This document shows positions 36,491 through 45,370 of a DNA stretch of 64,000 nucleotides, piece by piece. The position numbers and the translations under genes were made by a program. The DNA lies in assembly GCA_902785755.1 (NCBI GenBank), contig CACZZO010000006.1, positions 83,433 through 147,432 of the forward strand. Direction: 5' to 3'. Numbering within the stretch: the stretch's first letter is position 1; each line of letters begins with the position of its first letter. Under the pieces are notes generated by a model. It had not been told where the DNA came from. It made no database searches and saw only the letters and a list, made by a program, of their open reading frames with translations. This DNA comes from an uncultured Bacteroidia bacterium. Its GTDB lineage: Bacteria; Bacteroidota; Bacteroidia; Bacteroidales; F082.

Positions 36491-39316
36491 TTAATCCTCG
36501 GAATCGTCATCATCCTTAATAATGTGCAAATCGCGCTGCGGGAACGGAATCGTTATGCCGTTGGCGTTCAATGCATTGTAGATAATTTCCGGGGCGCGGT
36601 CGGCGTAGGCTACGCGCTCGGCAGCCAAGACGTATTGCTTCACTATTATATCAACGCCACTGTCGCCAAAGGCTCCAAATACCACATAGATGCCTTTCTT
36701 CGGCTCCACGACTTCCCGCCCGTAAGCGTCTTTGGTGCGCATTATCTGCATGGCTTCAACAAGTACTTCGCGCGCACGCTGCAAATCAGTGCCGTAGGCC
36801 ACACTCACATGCAACTTGAGACATTCGTAAGAGTTGCTCTTGGTAAGGTTGGTGAAACTTTTGGCGAATAGTGCCGCGTTGAGGAAAGAGACGGTGACGC
36901 CGTCGTAGGTCTCAACTTGCGTGCTTTGGTAATTGATGTCAGTAACCGCGCCGCGCACGCCGTCGCACTCAATCCAGTCGCCAACCCTCAAGCGTCCGCC
37001 CATGAGTTGGATGCCGTAAACGAAGTTGTTGATGATGTCCTTCAATGCAATACCGATACCGGCTGACAAACCGCCTGCGATAAGCCCCAACGAACTGGTT
37101 GGGATGTTCAGCGTGGCGATGAAGATGTAAATGAAAACAAACCAAACGAATACACTGATGAGGCTATTGCCCAACGAAAGGTTGATTTCGTTGCTGCGGA
37201 CGGTTTTTCGATTGTACTTGCGGAGGAAACGGTTGTACTGGGTATGCTCCCAAATGGTGCGAATGGCCTTGTTCATGTAACGGAACACGAAGAACAATCC
37301 CGCAAGGAACAACAGGTTATACAAAGACACCCGAAATCCGTCCGCACCGTCATGTTGAATGAAAGGCTGCACGAAAATCTGGCGATACAAGTCGTTGAAC
37401 TCGAAAATGTTCAATGCCCATCGGATGCACAACGGGAACGACACCAACACCAACAGCGGGACAAACACATCATGTATCAGGTCGTAGAACCATGTGGCGG
37501 AAAACAACATTTTCTCCTTGGCTGCCCCTGTCAAATAGGTAATCTGTGCCTTGTGCTCTTCCACTCGTTTGTTCAACCGATTCTCCTTGTACCAATACAG
37601 CAGATGGTTTATGGTGGCAATGGCAAGGATGGCTGTCAATAGGAAATACCACCAAACCAAAATGATGAGTGCGAGGAAGATGTAACCAGCCCAACTGAAG
37701 AGCATGGCAACGGCGGTAATGCCTAAAGAGAACCAGCAAATAATGGCATCGGCCCGATCCGACTTCTTGCTCCGGCGCAAATTGGAAATCATTTGCCACA
37801 CCGTCATAATCAGCAAAAGAGGAGGGAAAATGAAATTCAGGAAGGCGTTGGGCAGGAAAAGCACTCGGCAACTGATGACAAAGAGTGCCGTGAAAATAGT
37901 GGACAGGTAGTTTCGGATGCCGTTTTTGAGTTTGTCAGGCTCCAATCGGATGAGTTGCGCTGTTGTAATGGCCATCAGCAGGCAGATGAAGGTGTGCATC
38001 AGGCTGATGGACTTGGTCGCCCTGTCGTCCTGCGTGGTTTCATAACTGAGGACGATAAACAAGACACAGCCCACCAGAAGGGCAATGTAACGCTTTTGTT
38101 CTTTGGCTACTCGATTCAGCGGTTTCAGGAAACGATAGACAAGAAGCATCAGCAATGCGGCAATGCCCCACAAGACGAATAAGGATAAAATGTAAACCAC
38201 CAACCAGAACAGCGTCGCCGAGTTGTTGAAGCGGCTGTCCTTGTTAATGTTGTCCGATTCATCATAGGTTGACAGTTTTTGGAAAAAATTCGAGGTGAAC
38301 CGCTCTTCCATTGCGGTTTTGGCCTGTTGCCAGTAGAAGGTGGGATTTCTCAGGATTTGCATCCAAGGGGTCTGGCCCTCCACGAACACGCTTTTCTGGA
38401 GAATCTTGTAGTAATCCTGTGCATAGTCGTAAGATTCCTTCATGCGCAGCCAGGCTTCGATGTAGTAGGTGCTGTCGGCCATGACCACCTCGCGCGTTTG
38501 GGCATAGATTCTCAGCAGTTGGGAAGCATAGAAAAGGCAAGAGTCACGTTCCATCTGGCCCATTTCGCTCAAGATGAACGGCGGAACGCTTCCCTCTTTG
38601 ACCGTTGTGTCCTTTACTGCAATCGAATCAACGATGGCAACCTCTTGCTCTGGCATTATTTCCTCCATGAGGCTTTCAGCGGGCAGCACCGCTTCTGCCG
38701 TATCGCTATTATAAGCAAGGCTATCCCCGATTGCCAAACTGTCTCCAGCCAAAGTGTCCAGTGTCGCGATTGTGGCCATGATAAGGTCCACATGTTCATA
38801 CAGTTTCTGCTCCAAGAGGCTTTCGTTGTGCTCCAAGTGGGCATCCAATGAGTCGTTATGGTAGGCAAGGCTGTCGGGCACCAATTCCACTTCCTTCAAC
38901 TCAGGTGGGAGGCGGCGAAGCGATTCAATCAGTCGCGCATAGCGGTTGATCTCGATATTCAACTTGTTCACGATGCGGTCGTAAGGGGTGCGGTTCTTGT
39001 TGAAGTCCTCGTATTCCTGGGTCACCTTTTCCAGTGCATAGCTGATGTCGAAGGTGTAGTCCTGTTTTTGGGAATACAGCATCAGCGATTGGTCGTTGCA
39101 TTTCTTGGCAATGTCCACCATCTTCTCGTGTTGCACTTCGTAGTAATTCTTCAACTCGGCTTGCGTCTCTGAAATTTGCAGATAGTCATGGCTTAATTCC
39201 CGCCGTAGATTGGCTAAGGTGGCATCCAAGTCCATTCCCGTAAAGACGGCCAAGGCTGGCACCGCAACGGCTAACAGTGCCAAAAGAATGTAGAGGGTTT
39301 TGCGCTTTTTCATCAT
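36491..39316 (-). CDS. large mechanosensitive ion channel (MscS superfamily)
   Basis: 941 residues. A signal-anchor helix is followed by a long region to about 330 with coiled coils and acidic stretches, likely periplasmic. About ten membrane helices follow. The MscS core at about 720-900 has the glycine/alanine-rich pore helix (LGLIAGGLSAGIGIALKD) and the GDWIECDG beta domain. It would open under membrane tension to release solutes. The short C-terminal tail is acidic. The upstream gene stop overlaps its start by 4 bp. Confidence 0.88.
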   Translation of the reverse strand: MMKKRKTLYILLALLAVAVPALAVFTGMDLDATLANLRRELSHDYLQISETQAELKNYYEVQHEKMVDIAKKCNDQSLMLYSQKQDYTFDISYALEKVTQEYEDFNKNRTPYDRIVNKLNIEINRYARLIESLRRLPPELKEVELVPDSLAYHNDSLDAHLEHNESLLEQKLYEHVDLIMATIATLDTLAGDSLAIGDSLAYNSDTAEAVLPAESLMEEIMPEQEVAIVDSIAVKDTTVKEGSVPPFILSEMGQMERDSCLFYASQLLRIYAQTREVVMADSTYYIEAWLRMKESYDYAQDYYKILQKSVFVEGQTPWMQILRNPTFYWQQAKTAMEERFTSNFFQKLSTYDESDNINKDSRFNNSATLFWLVVYILSLFVLWGIAALLMLLVYRFLKPLNRVAKEQKRYIALLVGCVLFIVLSYETTQDDRATKSISLMHTFICLLMAITTAQLIRLEPDKLKNGIRNYLSTIFTALFVISCRVLFLPNAFLNFIFPPLLLIMTVWQMISNLRRSKKSDRADAIICWFSLGITAVAMLFSWAGYIFLALIILVWWYFLLTAILAIATINHLLYWYKENRLNKRVEEHKAQITYLTGAAKEKMLFSATWFYDLIHDVFVPLLVLVSFPLCIRWALNIFEFNDLYRQIFVQPFIQHDGADGFRVSLYNLLFLAGLFFVFRYMNKAIRTIWEHTQYNRFLRKYNRKTVRSNEINLSLGNSLISVFVWFVFIYIFIATLNIPTSSLGLIAGGLSAGIGIALKDIINNFVYGIQLMGGRLRVGDWIECDGVRGAVTDINYQSTQVETYDGVTVSFLNAALFAKSFTNLTKSNSYECLKLHVSVAYGTDLQRAREVLVEAMQIMRTKDAYGREVVEPKKGIYVVFGAFGDSGVDIIVKQYVLAAERVAYADRAPEIIYNALNANGITIPFPQRDLHIIKDDDDSED

Positions 39317-39882
39317 ATTTGTTCCTTCTTTTTGGTTTCAGATACAAAACAAGCCACAAGCCCGTAGGTGATGGTCGGGCGTATCCAAATCTCTGTGAGG
39401 GTATACTTGGTGAATTCGTCTTCGGGCTCGAGAATTATGTCGATGTTATAGAGTATGGCAATAAGCATGTCAATGATACAAATCACCCACAAATTCCGTT
39501 TGGTGTAACTCTCCCAGTTTTTTCGGGCATAGAAGTAGGTCAGCATACAGAGCAATGTCACCGACAGGGTGGAACATACCAATTTCATGGGGTAATAGGC
39601 AATCGGAGGTGGAAAAAGAACATCGCGCAACAGCACCGTAATGCCGACGCAAAGGGTACACCAATAGTTGAACTGCTTTGTGGTGATGCCTGTGTCGAAA
39701 AAGTACATCCAAATCATCACCACGCAGGCGATGTAGAATACGTTGAGCACCAACTCGGGCCAGGTTTCGCCAAGCCCGTAATGGAAGATGCCGTAAAGCA
39801 TCGTACCCACCGAGAGCATAGCGGCCAAGGCGGTAATCACGATGTCTATGACCTTGGCTCTCTCTTTGAATCTTGTTTGCAT
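39313..39882 (-). CDS. hypothetical membrane protein, channel operon
   Basis: 189 residues with about six predicted membrane helices and cytoplasmic charged ends. No family recognised. Its stop overlaps the start of the mechanosensitive channel gene (ATGA), so the two are translated together. Confidence 0.72.
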   Translation of the reverse strand: MQTRFKERAKVIDIVITALAAMLSVGTMLYGIFHYGLGETWPELVLNVFYIACVVMIWMYFFDTGITTKQFNYWCTLCVGITVLLRDVLFPPPIAYYPMKLVCSTLSVTLLCMLTYFYARKNWESYTKRNLWVICIIDMLIAILYNIDIILEPEDEFTKYTLTEIWIRPTITYGLVACFVSETKKKEQI

Positions 39883-39892
39883 GATCGTAGTT

Positions 39893-40561
39893 TTATTTAT
39901 TCATTTCCTCTTCCTGAATGGTTTTCTTCACATCTTGTGCAATCTCGGAATACAGTTTGTCCACGTCCTCCTTTGTGTAATCGGACTCGTCAAAACTTTT
40001 GGAAAAAGTCACCTTGATGCTTGCAAGCTGCCCGGCTGTTCTCCTGTCTCTTCTGAGGTCGTGTCCGGTGAGAAGGATATAATCGCACAAGGTGTCTCCA
40101 ATAAACCAGAAAAGGACAAAGAACAACTCGCGCGAAATGTCGTCCAGACCTTCCGAGAGCCAAAGCAAAAAGGCAGAAACAATCAGGCCCACAGTCATAA
40201 AGATAAAGCGTTTGGTATGCCGTTTCTCCACATTTTCCACCACGCCCAGCTTGTAGGCGTAATACTCCTGGATAGTCGTGACAATGGTTTTTTTCTCCTC
40301 CTCAGTGAGGCAGTCCTCAATGATGTTCAGCACAATGGGACAATCTGGAGGAATCACCCCGGCATCGAGTTCAACTAAATCCTTGAAATCCGAATTCAGG
40401 GTCTCGTATCGCCTGACGCTGAGGGGGTGGATAACATCGTAATAAGAAGAAATCTTGATTGGGAATGTAGCAATTCCGTTATTGATAAAATCCCTGTGCA
40501 GCAGATCATCCATCTGCCCTTTTCTGGTTTCAAATAATTTGACAATGCTTTTTTTAGCCAT
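39893..40561 (-). CDS. hypothetical protein with two membrane helices, channel operon
   Basis: 222 residues. A soluble N-terminal half with the conserved-looking IVLNIIEDCLTEEEKKTIV is followed by two membrane helices (FIFMTVGLIVSAFLLWL; ELFFVLFWFIGDTLCDYI) and a charged tail rich in Lys/Glu. Unknown family. First gene of the minus-strand group with the 189-residue membrane protein (10-bp gap) and the channel. Confidence 0.7.
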   Translation of the reverse strand: MAKKSIVKLFETRKGQMDDLLHRDFINNGIATFPIKISSYYDVIHPLSVRRYETLNSDFKDLVELDAGVIPPDCPIVLNIIEDCLTEEEKKTIVTTIQEYYAYKLGVVENVEKRHTKRFIFMTVGLIVSAFLLWLSEGLDDISRELFFVLFWFIGDTLCDYILLTGHDLRRDRRTAGQLASIKVTFSKSFDESDYTKEDVDKLYSEIAQDVKKTIQEEEMNK

Positions 40562-40572
40562 GATTTTTCATT

Positions 40573-40653
40573 TTAAATGCAATAATACTTGGTTAAGACC
40601 TTGACAATGTCGTAGTAGTTCACATTGCAGACGGGGTGTGAGTCGCCATTCAT
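40573..40653 (-). CDS. possible 26-residue peptide
   Basis: A short frame (MNGDSHPVCNVNYYDIVKVL then TKYYCI) in the 112-bp gap between the channel operon and the MATE gene. Nothing else supports it; it may be a gene fragment. Confidence 0.2.
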   Translation of the reverse strand: MNGDSHPVCNVNYYDIVKVLTKYYCI

Positions 40654-40673
40654 TGTTCTTTTGTCTTTAGTTA

Positions 40674-42008
40674 TTAGTATTGATATTTTTTTCGCAGCAC
40701 AACCATAAAGATGCTTCCGACGAGAGCTGCCATCAGTTCAGCGAAGACAACGGCATACCAGATGCCGTCTAAGCCAAACAGTAAAGGCAACAGGAGTACT
40801 GCCCCGAGTTCAAACACAAAGGTCCGCAAAAAGGAGATCAGCGCCGACACCTGCCCGTTGCTCAGCGCGGTAAAGAAGGCCGAGCCGAAAACAGCCAACC
40901 CAGTGAACAGGTAGGTGAGGGAGACAATCCGAAACGCGTGTACGGCATCCGGCAACAGGTTCGGGGCGTCATGCAAAAACAAGGCGGAAAACGGACGGGC
41001 CAGCACTTCGGAAAGGACAAACATCGCAACGGATGCAAGTCCGATGAGCGTCAGACTCCTTTTTCGCAGGTTCTTAAGCTCTCCGTGGTTCTGTGCACCG
41101 TAATGATAGCTGAACACCGATCCTATCCCGTTGGAATACCCAACGAACAAGGCCGAGAAGATCAGGCTGACATACATCAGCAGGCCAAAAATGACAACGC
41201 CATCTTCGCCCGCATACTTAAGCAGTTGTATGTTGTAGACCATCGCAACAAGGGACCAGGCGGCTTCGGCCATGAATTCCGAGGACCCGTTGGTCATGCT
41301 TTTCACAATCGCCTTGCCGTTCCAAACAGGTTTCACCAGTCTCAGGAGACTGTCGTTCTTCCGCATGAAATAAATGAGCGGAAACAAGCCGCCCACAAGC
41401 TGGCTCAAGGCCGAGGCTGCTGCCGCACCTGCGAGACCCCATTTGAAGCCTATGATGAAAAGTGCATCGAAGGCGATGTTACTGAGACCTGCGAGTACGG
41501 TGACCGCAAGCCCCAGCTTGGGTTTTTCGGCGGTGATGAAGAAAAGCTGGAACTCATACAACAGTATCCATGCGGGCAAAGCCAGAATGAAGATTCGCCC
41601 GTACAGCACAGTGTCTTCAAGGAGTTGCCCTTCCGCACCCAATAGGGTGGTGATGGGCCGCATAAAGATGAATCCCGAAACCATCATCAAAACACCCAAG
41701 CCTGACGATACCAACACAATCAGGGAGAACAGACGGTTCGCTTGATTCTGGTCATTCTCCCCAAGCGTCTTTGCAATCAGCGCACTGCCCCCCACACCGA
41801 ACATATAGCCGATGGTTCCGAGGATGTTCAGCATTGGCATGATTAGGTTGATGGCTGCAAATTCCGTCGTGCCCACGAAATTGGCGACGAAATATCCGTC
41901 CACGATAATGTACAGGGAAAGGAATATATTCATCACGATGGAGGGCAACGTAAACCGTAGCAGTTTGCTGTAGGTAAAATGCTCTGACAAATGGATTCGG
42001 GATTCCAT
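40674..42008 (-). CDS. MATE-family efflux transporter
   Basis: 444 residues with 12 membrane helices in two homologous halves; typical MATE wording PSIVMNIFLSLYIIVDGYFV and FGVGGSALIAKTLG. It would export organic cations or drugs in exchange for Na+ or H+. The carboxylesterase gene lies 22 bp upstream in the same direction, suggesting one transcription unit. Confidence 0.9.
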   Translation of the reverse strand: MESRIHLSEHFTYSKLLRFTLPSIVMNIFLSLYIIVDGYFVANFVGTTEFAAINLIMPMLNILGTIGYMFGVGGSALIAKTLGENDQNQANRLFSLIVLVSSGLGVLMMVSGFIFMRPITTLLGAEGQLLEDTVLYGRIFILALPAWILLYEFQLFFITAEKPKLGLAVTVLAGLSNIAFDALFIIGFKWGLAGAAAASALSQLVGGLFPLIYFMRKNDSLLRLVKPVWNGKAIVKSMTNGSSEFMAEAAWSLVAMVYNIQLLKYAGEDGVVIFGLLMYVSLIFSALFVGYSNGIGSVFSYHYGAQNHGELKNLRKRSLTLIGLASVAMFVLSEVLARPFSALFLHDAPNLLPDAVHAFRIVSLTYLFTGLAVFGSAFFTALSNGQVSALISFLRTFVFELGAVLLLPLLFGLDGIWYAVVFAELMAALVGSIFMVVLRKKYQY

Positions 42009-42030
42009 CTTTTATATCATTTCATAAAGA

Positions 42031-43605
42031 TTAGCACACCCTCTTGGACGACCCGTTCCCAAGGCGCTCTGCCCAGGACATCATCAGATCCTCCCGCTTT
42101 CCGAACAGGTCCTTCTGCATACCGATGGCATCGTCGAAGACCATCGTCTGGCGGTCATCACCCGAGAACTTCTTCCACTCGTATTTGTCGGTTGAGGGGT
42201 TGCCCGTCCGGGCGAAGTTGACCCACATCTCCTTTGCGACGTGGCGGAACTCGCAGTTCTCGTTACAGACGATCTCTCCGCTCCCCATCGGGTCCGGGAT
42301 GCAATTGTCGAACAGGTACGGAATCTCAGCCGCGTGTACTGCACCAAGATAGGGGGTTGTCACCGGCTTCTTGATGAAGTACATATAGGTATTGCCGCCA
42401 GCGGCCGCGTGCCTGATGGCCATATTGGTGTTGCCGGCGCGGAAGTTGATGTCGTTGCAGTATTGCTCCAATCGGCTCAACTCGCTTTCGTTTGCGAGCG
42501 TGGCCATGAACTCGTCGTACATGGCCTTCTCCTGGTCGTTGAGCAGTGCGCGATCCCTCTTTGCGATCCACCTCAGCGTATTTGCGAAGGCTTCTTCGCC
42601 GCCCTCAAGCGGAACGAAGTACCTGATTTCGTCCAAGTTAGACCCAATCATCAAATCAATCTTGGACATCTTCTCGTCTCCCCACATCCCGTACATGACC
42701 GCTCGATCCTCGGGCAGCGTGACGCCGTCGAGGAGTGGGAAATTGGCACCTCCGAGAAGGCAGTTCTTGTCAATGGCGTATGCTTTCTGATAGGCATCTA
42801 CAAGCTGCTCTGTGGTGAGTTCCATCAGCTCGTCCATGGTTTGGCAGCCCGTTGCGGTCAGGTAGTTCTGCGTGACGTGGATACCATGCTCCATCGTGTC
42901 GCAGTAGGCGATGTTGGCACTCTGTGCGATGCATCTCTTGAAGAGTCCCTCGCTTCCGTCGATGAGCGGGAGGAACGTGACGCTTGCCGAGCCTGCCGAC
43001 TCGCCGAAAATCGTCACGTTGTCCGGATTGCCGCCGAACTTGGCGATGTTTTTCTGTACCCATCTGAGGGCCTCAAGCAGGTCGAGCAAGCCGAGGTTGC
43101 CAGCCTCCTTGAAGTTCTCTCCGCCGGGAACCCGCTCGAAGTTCATGAATCCCATGAAGCCGAGCCGGTAGTCGATGGACACGAACAGGATGTCGGGGTA
43201 CTGTTTGGCGATGCTGGTGAGGTCGTAGAGGGGCGACGCCTGCGACTCGGCGCAGAACCCGCCGCCGTGAATCCACACCATGACCGGCTTCTTGCTGTCA
43301 GTGCAGTTGGTATTGCAATATACGTTCAGCACGAGGCAGTCCTCGCCGAACTCCGCCGTACCCATCGAGTCGTTCAGCGGCCCGATAGGAACGTGGCCGG
43401 GATTTGTCGCGTCGTACACGCCGTCATCGTCTGCGGCAGGAAGAGCTTTCTTCCAACGAAGTTTCCCCACCGGCTGCGTGGCGTAAGGGATGCCTTTCCA
43501 GATAATCAGCTCGTCAGTCTTCTTGCCGACGAAAATGCCGTTGGCGCACTTGACCGCCAACGACTTGTCATAATTGCCGTCTGTGATTCGTCTGTCTTCA
43601 TTCAT
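42031..43605 (-). CDS. type B carboxylesterase
   Basis: 524 residues, alpha/beta hydrolase. The nucleophile elbow GESAGSAS, oxyanion loop HGGGF and the opening EDCLVLNVY are family hallmarks; the catalytic Glu and His are expected near SNLDEIRYF and CEFRHVAKE. There is no signal peptide, so it should be cytoplasmic. The start is preceded by AGGAGG 8 bp before the ATG (43612-43617 on the minus strand), a strong Shine-Dalgarno that is rare in this phylum and points to transfer, for example from Firmicutes. Confidence 0.88.
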   Translation of the reverse strand: MNEDRRITDGNYDKSLAVKCANGIFVGKKTDELIIWKGIPYATQPVGKLRWKKALPAADDDGVYDATNPGHVPIGPLNDSMGTAEFGEDCLVLNVYCNTNCTDSKKPVMVWIHGGGFCAESQASPLYDLTSIAKQYPDILFVSIDYRLGFMGFMNFERVPGGENFKEAGNLGLLDLLEALRWVQKNIAKFGGNPDNVTIFGESAGSASVTFLPLIDGSEGLFKRCIAQSANIAYCDTMEHGIHVTQNYLTATGCQTMDELMELTTEQLVDAYQKAYAIDKNCLLGGANFPLLDGVTLPEDRAVMYGMWGDEKMSKIDLMIGSNLDEIRYFVPLEGGEEAFANTLRWIAKRDRALLNDQEKAMYDEFMATLANESELSRLEQYCNDINFRAGNTNMAIRHAAAGGNTYMYFIKKPVTTPYLGAVHAAEIPYLFDNCIPDPMGSGEIVCNENCEFRHVAKEMWVNFARTGNPSTDKYEWKKFSGDDRQTMVFDDAIGMQKDLFGKREDLMMSWAERLGNGSSKRVC

Positions 43606-43642
43606 TGTATGATCCTCCTATTCTTTATTTGCGATATGTTTT

Positions 43643-45298
43643 TTAATTCACCTTCTTACCGGCAAAATACACATCGGTGGGCTTGTTATAGCTGAAGCCC
43701 TGCTGCTCTGCTGTCAGAAGGTCATTGTCGAACACCAGGAAATCGGCATCCTTGCCGACTTCGATGGAGCCCTTTTTGGCCTCGATGCCCAGCTGTTTGG
43801 CACCGTTGATGGTATAGCCGATGAGCATTTCCTCAATGTTCATTCTCTCGTTCTCAGGCGGAAATACCTTGGCGGCTCTGGTGTATTCGTAGTCCCTGGT
43901 CTTTTCGGTAATCCAGCGGGTCATGCCCACTTCCATGCCTAAGTAGGGGTTCCAGGTGGTGAAATCCATAAAGACAATGTTGTCGCTGGACCAGGCCACG
44001 GTGGCGCCGCTGTCCCAGACCGTTTTGCAGCGGAACTGTTTGCGGGCACGTTCCTCGCCAAGCCATGTAGCCGCAATGGCGGGGTCTCCAGAATGCCAGT
44101 GCGGTGTGAAGTTTGCGAACACGCCCAGCTTGGCGAAGCGTTCCAGATCATCGTCGCACTCAATTTCAAGATGGGCGCAGGTTACTCTCACGTGCAGGTC
44201 ATCTCCCATCTCCTTTTTGGCCATCTCAACACCATCCAGTACCGTGCGTGACGCACGCTCACCCACGGTGTGAAGGTGAAGATCCAGATTGGCTTCGTTG
44301 AGTTCCTTCAAAAGCTTTGCGATCCCCTCTGCGGAGAAAGCGGTAGCTCCCGTCGTATGGACATCCACGTATGGAGTGACCATAGCCGCGGTATGGATCT
44401 TTTGGGTGCCGTCCATGAAAATCTTCATGGTATGAACCTTCAAGTGCTCCGTGTTATATTCACGCTGTATGCGTTTCAGTTGCTTCAGACCCTCCTCGGC
44501 ATCCCGCTCCGCGTTCACCACCAGACTGCCGTCCACATAAATGGGCAGTTTCCCCTGCTTGTCCAGTTCGACCAGACGCTTATAGACCTTCTCATGGAAC
44601 TTCATGTCGCCCGGAAGACCGGCATCAAATACCGCAGAAACGCCATATTCGACGGAGAAATCAATCCAACGTTGAAGCGCCGCATCAACCTGCTCATCGG
44701 TCAGTTCCATTCCGCTGTCCAGGATGATACGAACTTCCGTTGCGCCCTCGTACATATTTCCGGTCACATGTCCGTCCTTACGCACATAATACGCAAGACC
44801 CGGGATGGGATCCGGCGTGTCGTCCGTAATGCCGTGCCGCTGAAGAATCTTTGAGTTTACCCAGATGCTGTGTCCTTCGCCTTCCTGGATCTGCAGTTCG
44901 GCATCCGGGCAGATGGCATCCAGCTCCTCTTTTACTATATCCTCTCCTTTCAGGAACCTTTTCTCCATGTAGAACCTGTAACGCTTCTCGCCGGGATGCG
45001 TTTTGATATAGTCCGCCATCAGATCCAGGGCAGCCTGCTTGCCGTCCGGCTCGATGCGCTCTCCCATGGGTGCGTACTCAAAACCTACAGGGATGGTAAT
45101 ATGCACATGGCTGTCGATGATGCCAGGCATGATGAACTTTCCTCCGAGGTCGGTGACTTCGCCTTCGTAATTGGCGAGGCCGGCTTCGTCGCCCACATAG
45201 ACAAACTTGCCGTCCTTCACCACGAGGGCGGTCGCTTGCGGGTTGTTCTTGTCAGAAGTGAAAATTTTTGCGTTTTTGATGATTTGATCTGCTTTCAT
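43643..45298 (-). CDS. YtcJ-like amidohydrolase (1)
   Basis: 551 residues of the metal-dependent amidohydrolase superfamily, YtcJ-like. The metal-binding DSHVH follows the N-terminal beta sandwich; later His residues lie in DLHLHTVGERA and CAHLEIE, and the Asp in WSSDNI. Substrate unknown. Its first codons and leader closely resemble those of the lipoprotein at 48766-49728. It is 72% the same in layout as the second amidohydrolase only in the broad sense of sharing all motifs; the two are clearly paralogous or co-acquired. Confidence 0.85.
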   Translation of the reverse strand: MKADQIIKNAKIFTSDKNNPQATALVVKDGKFVYVGDEAGLANYEGEVTDLGGKFIMPGIIDSHVHITIPVGFEYAPMGERIEPDGKQAALDLMADYIKTHPGEKRYRFYMEKRFLKGEDIVKEELDAICPDAELQIQEGEGHSIWVNSKILQRHGITDDTPDPIPGLAYYVRKDGHVTGNMYEGATEVRIILDSGMELTDEQVDAALQRWIDFSVEYGVSAVFDAGLPGDMKFHEKVYKRLVELDKQGKLPIYVDGSLVVNAERDAEEGLKQLKRIQREYNTEHLKVHTMKIFMDGTQKIHTAAMVTPYVDVHTTGATAFSAEGIAKLLKELNEANLDLHLHTVGERASRTVLDGVEMAKKEMGDDLHVRVTCAHLEIECDDDLERFAKLGVFANFTPHWHSGDPAIAATWLGEERARKQFRCKTVWDSGATVAWSSDNIVFMDFTTWNPYLGMEVGMTRWITEKTRDYEYTRAAKVFPPENERMNIEEMLIGYTINGAKQLGIEAKKGSIEVGKDADFLVFDNDLLTAEQQGFSYNKPTDVYFAGKKVN

Positions 45299-45370
45299 GA
45301 TTATTTTCGTTTATAATGTTGTTTTTCTTATATTTACTGTTTGTGAAATACCAATTTGTATTTGTCGTTA

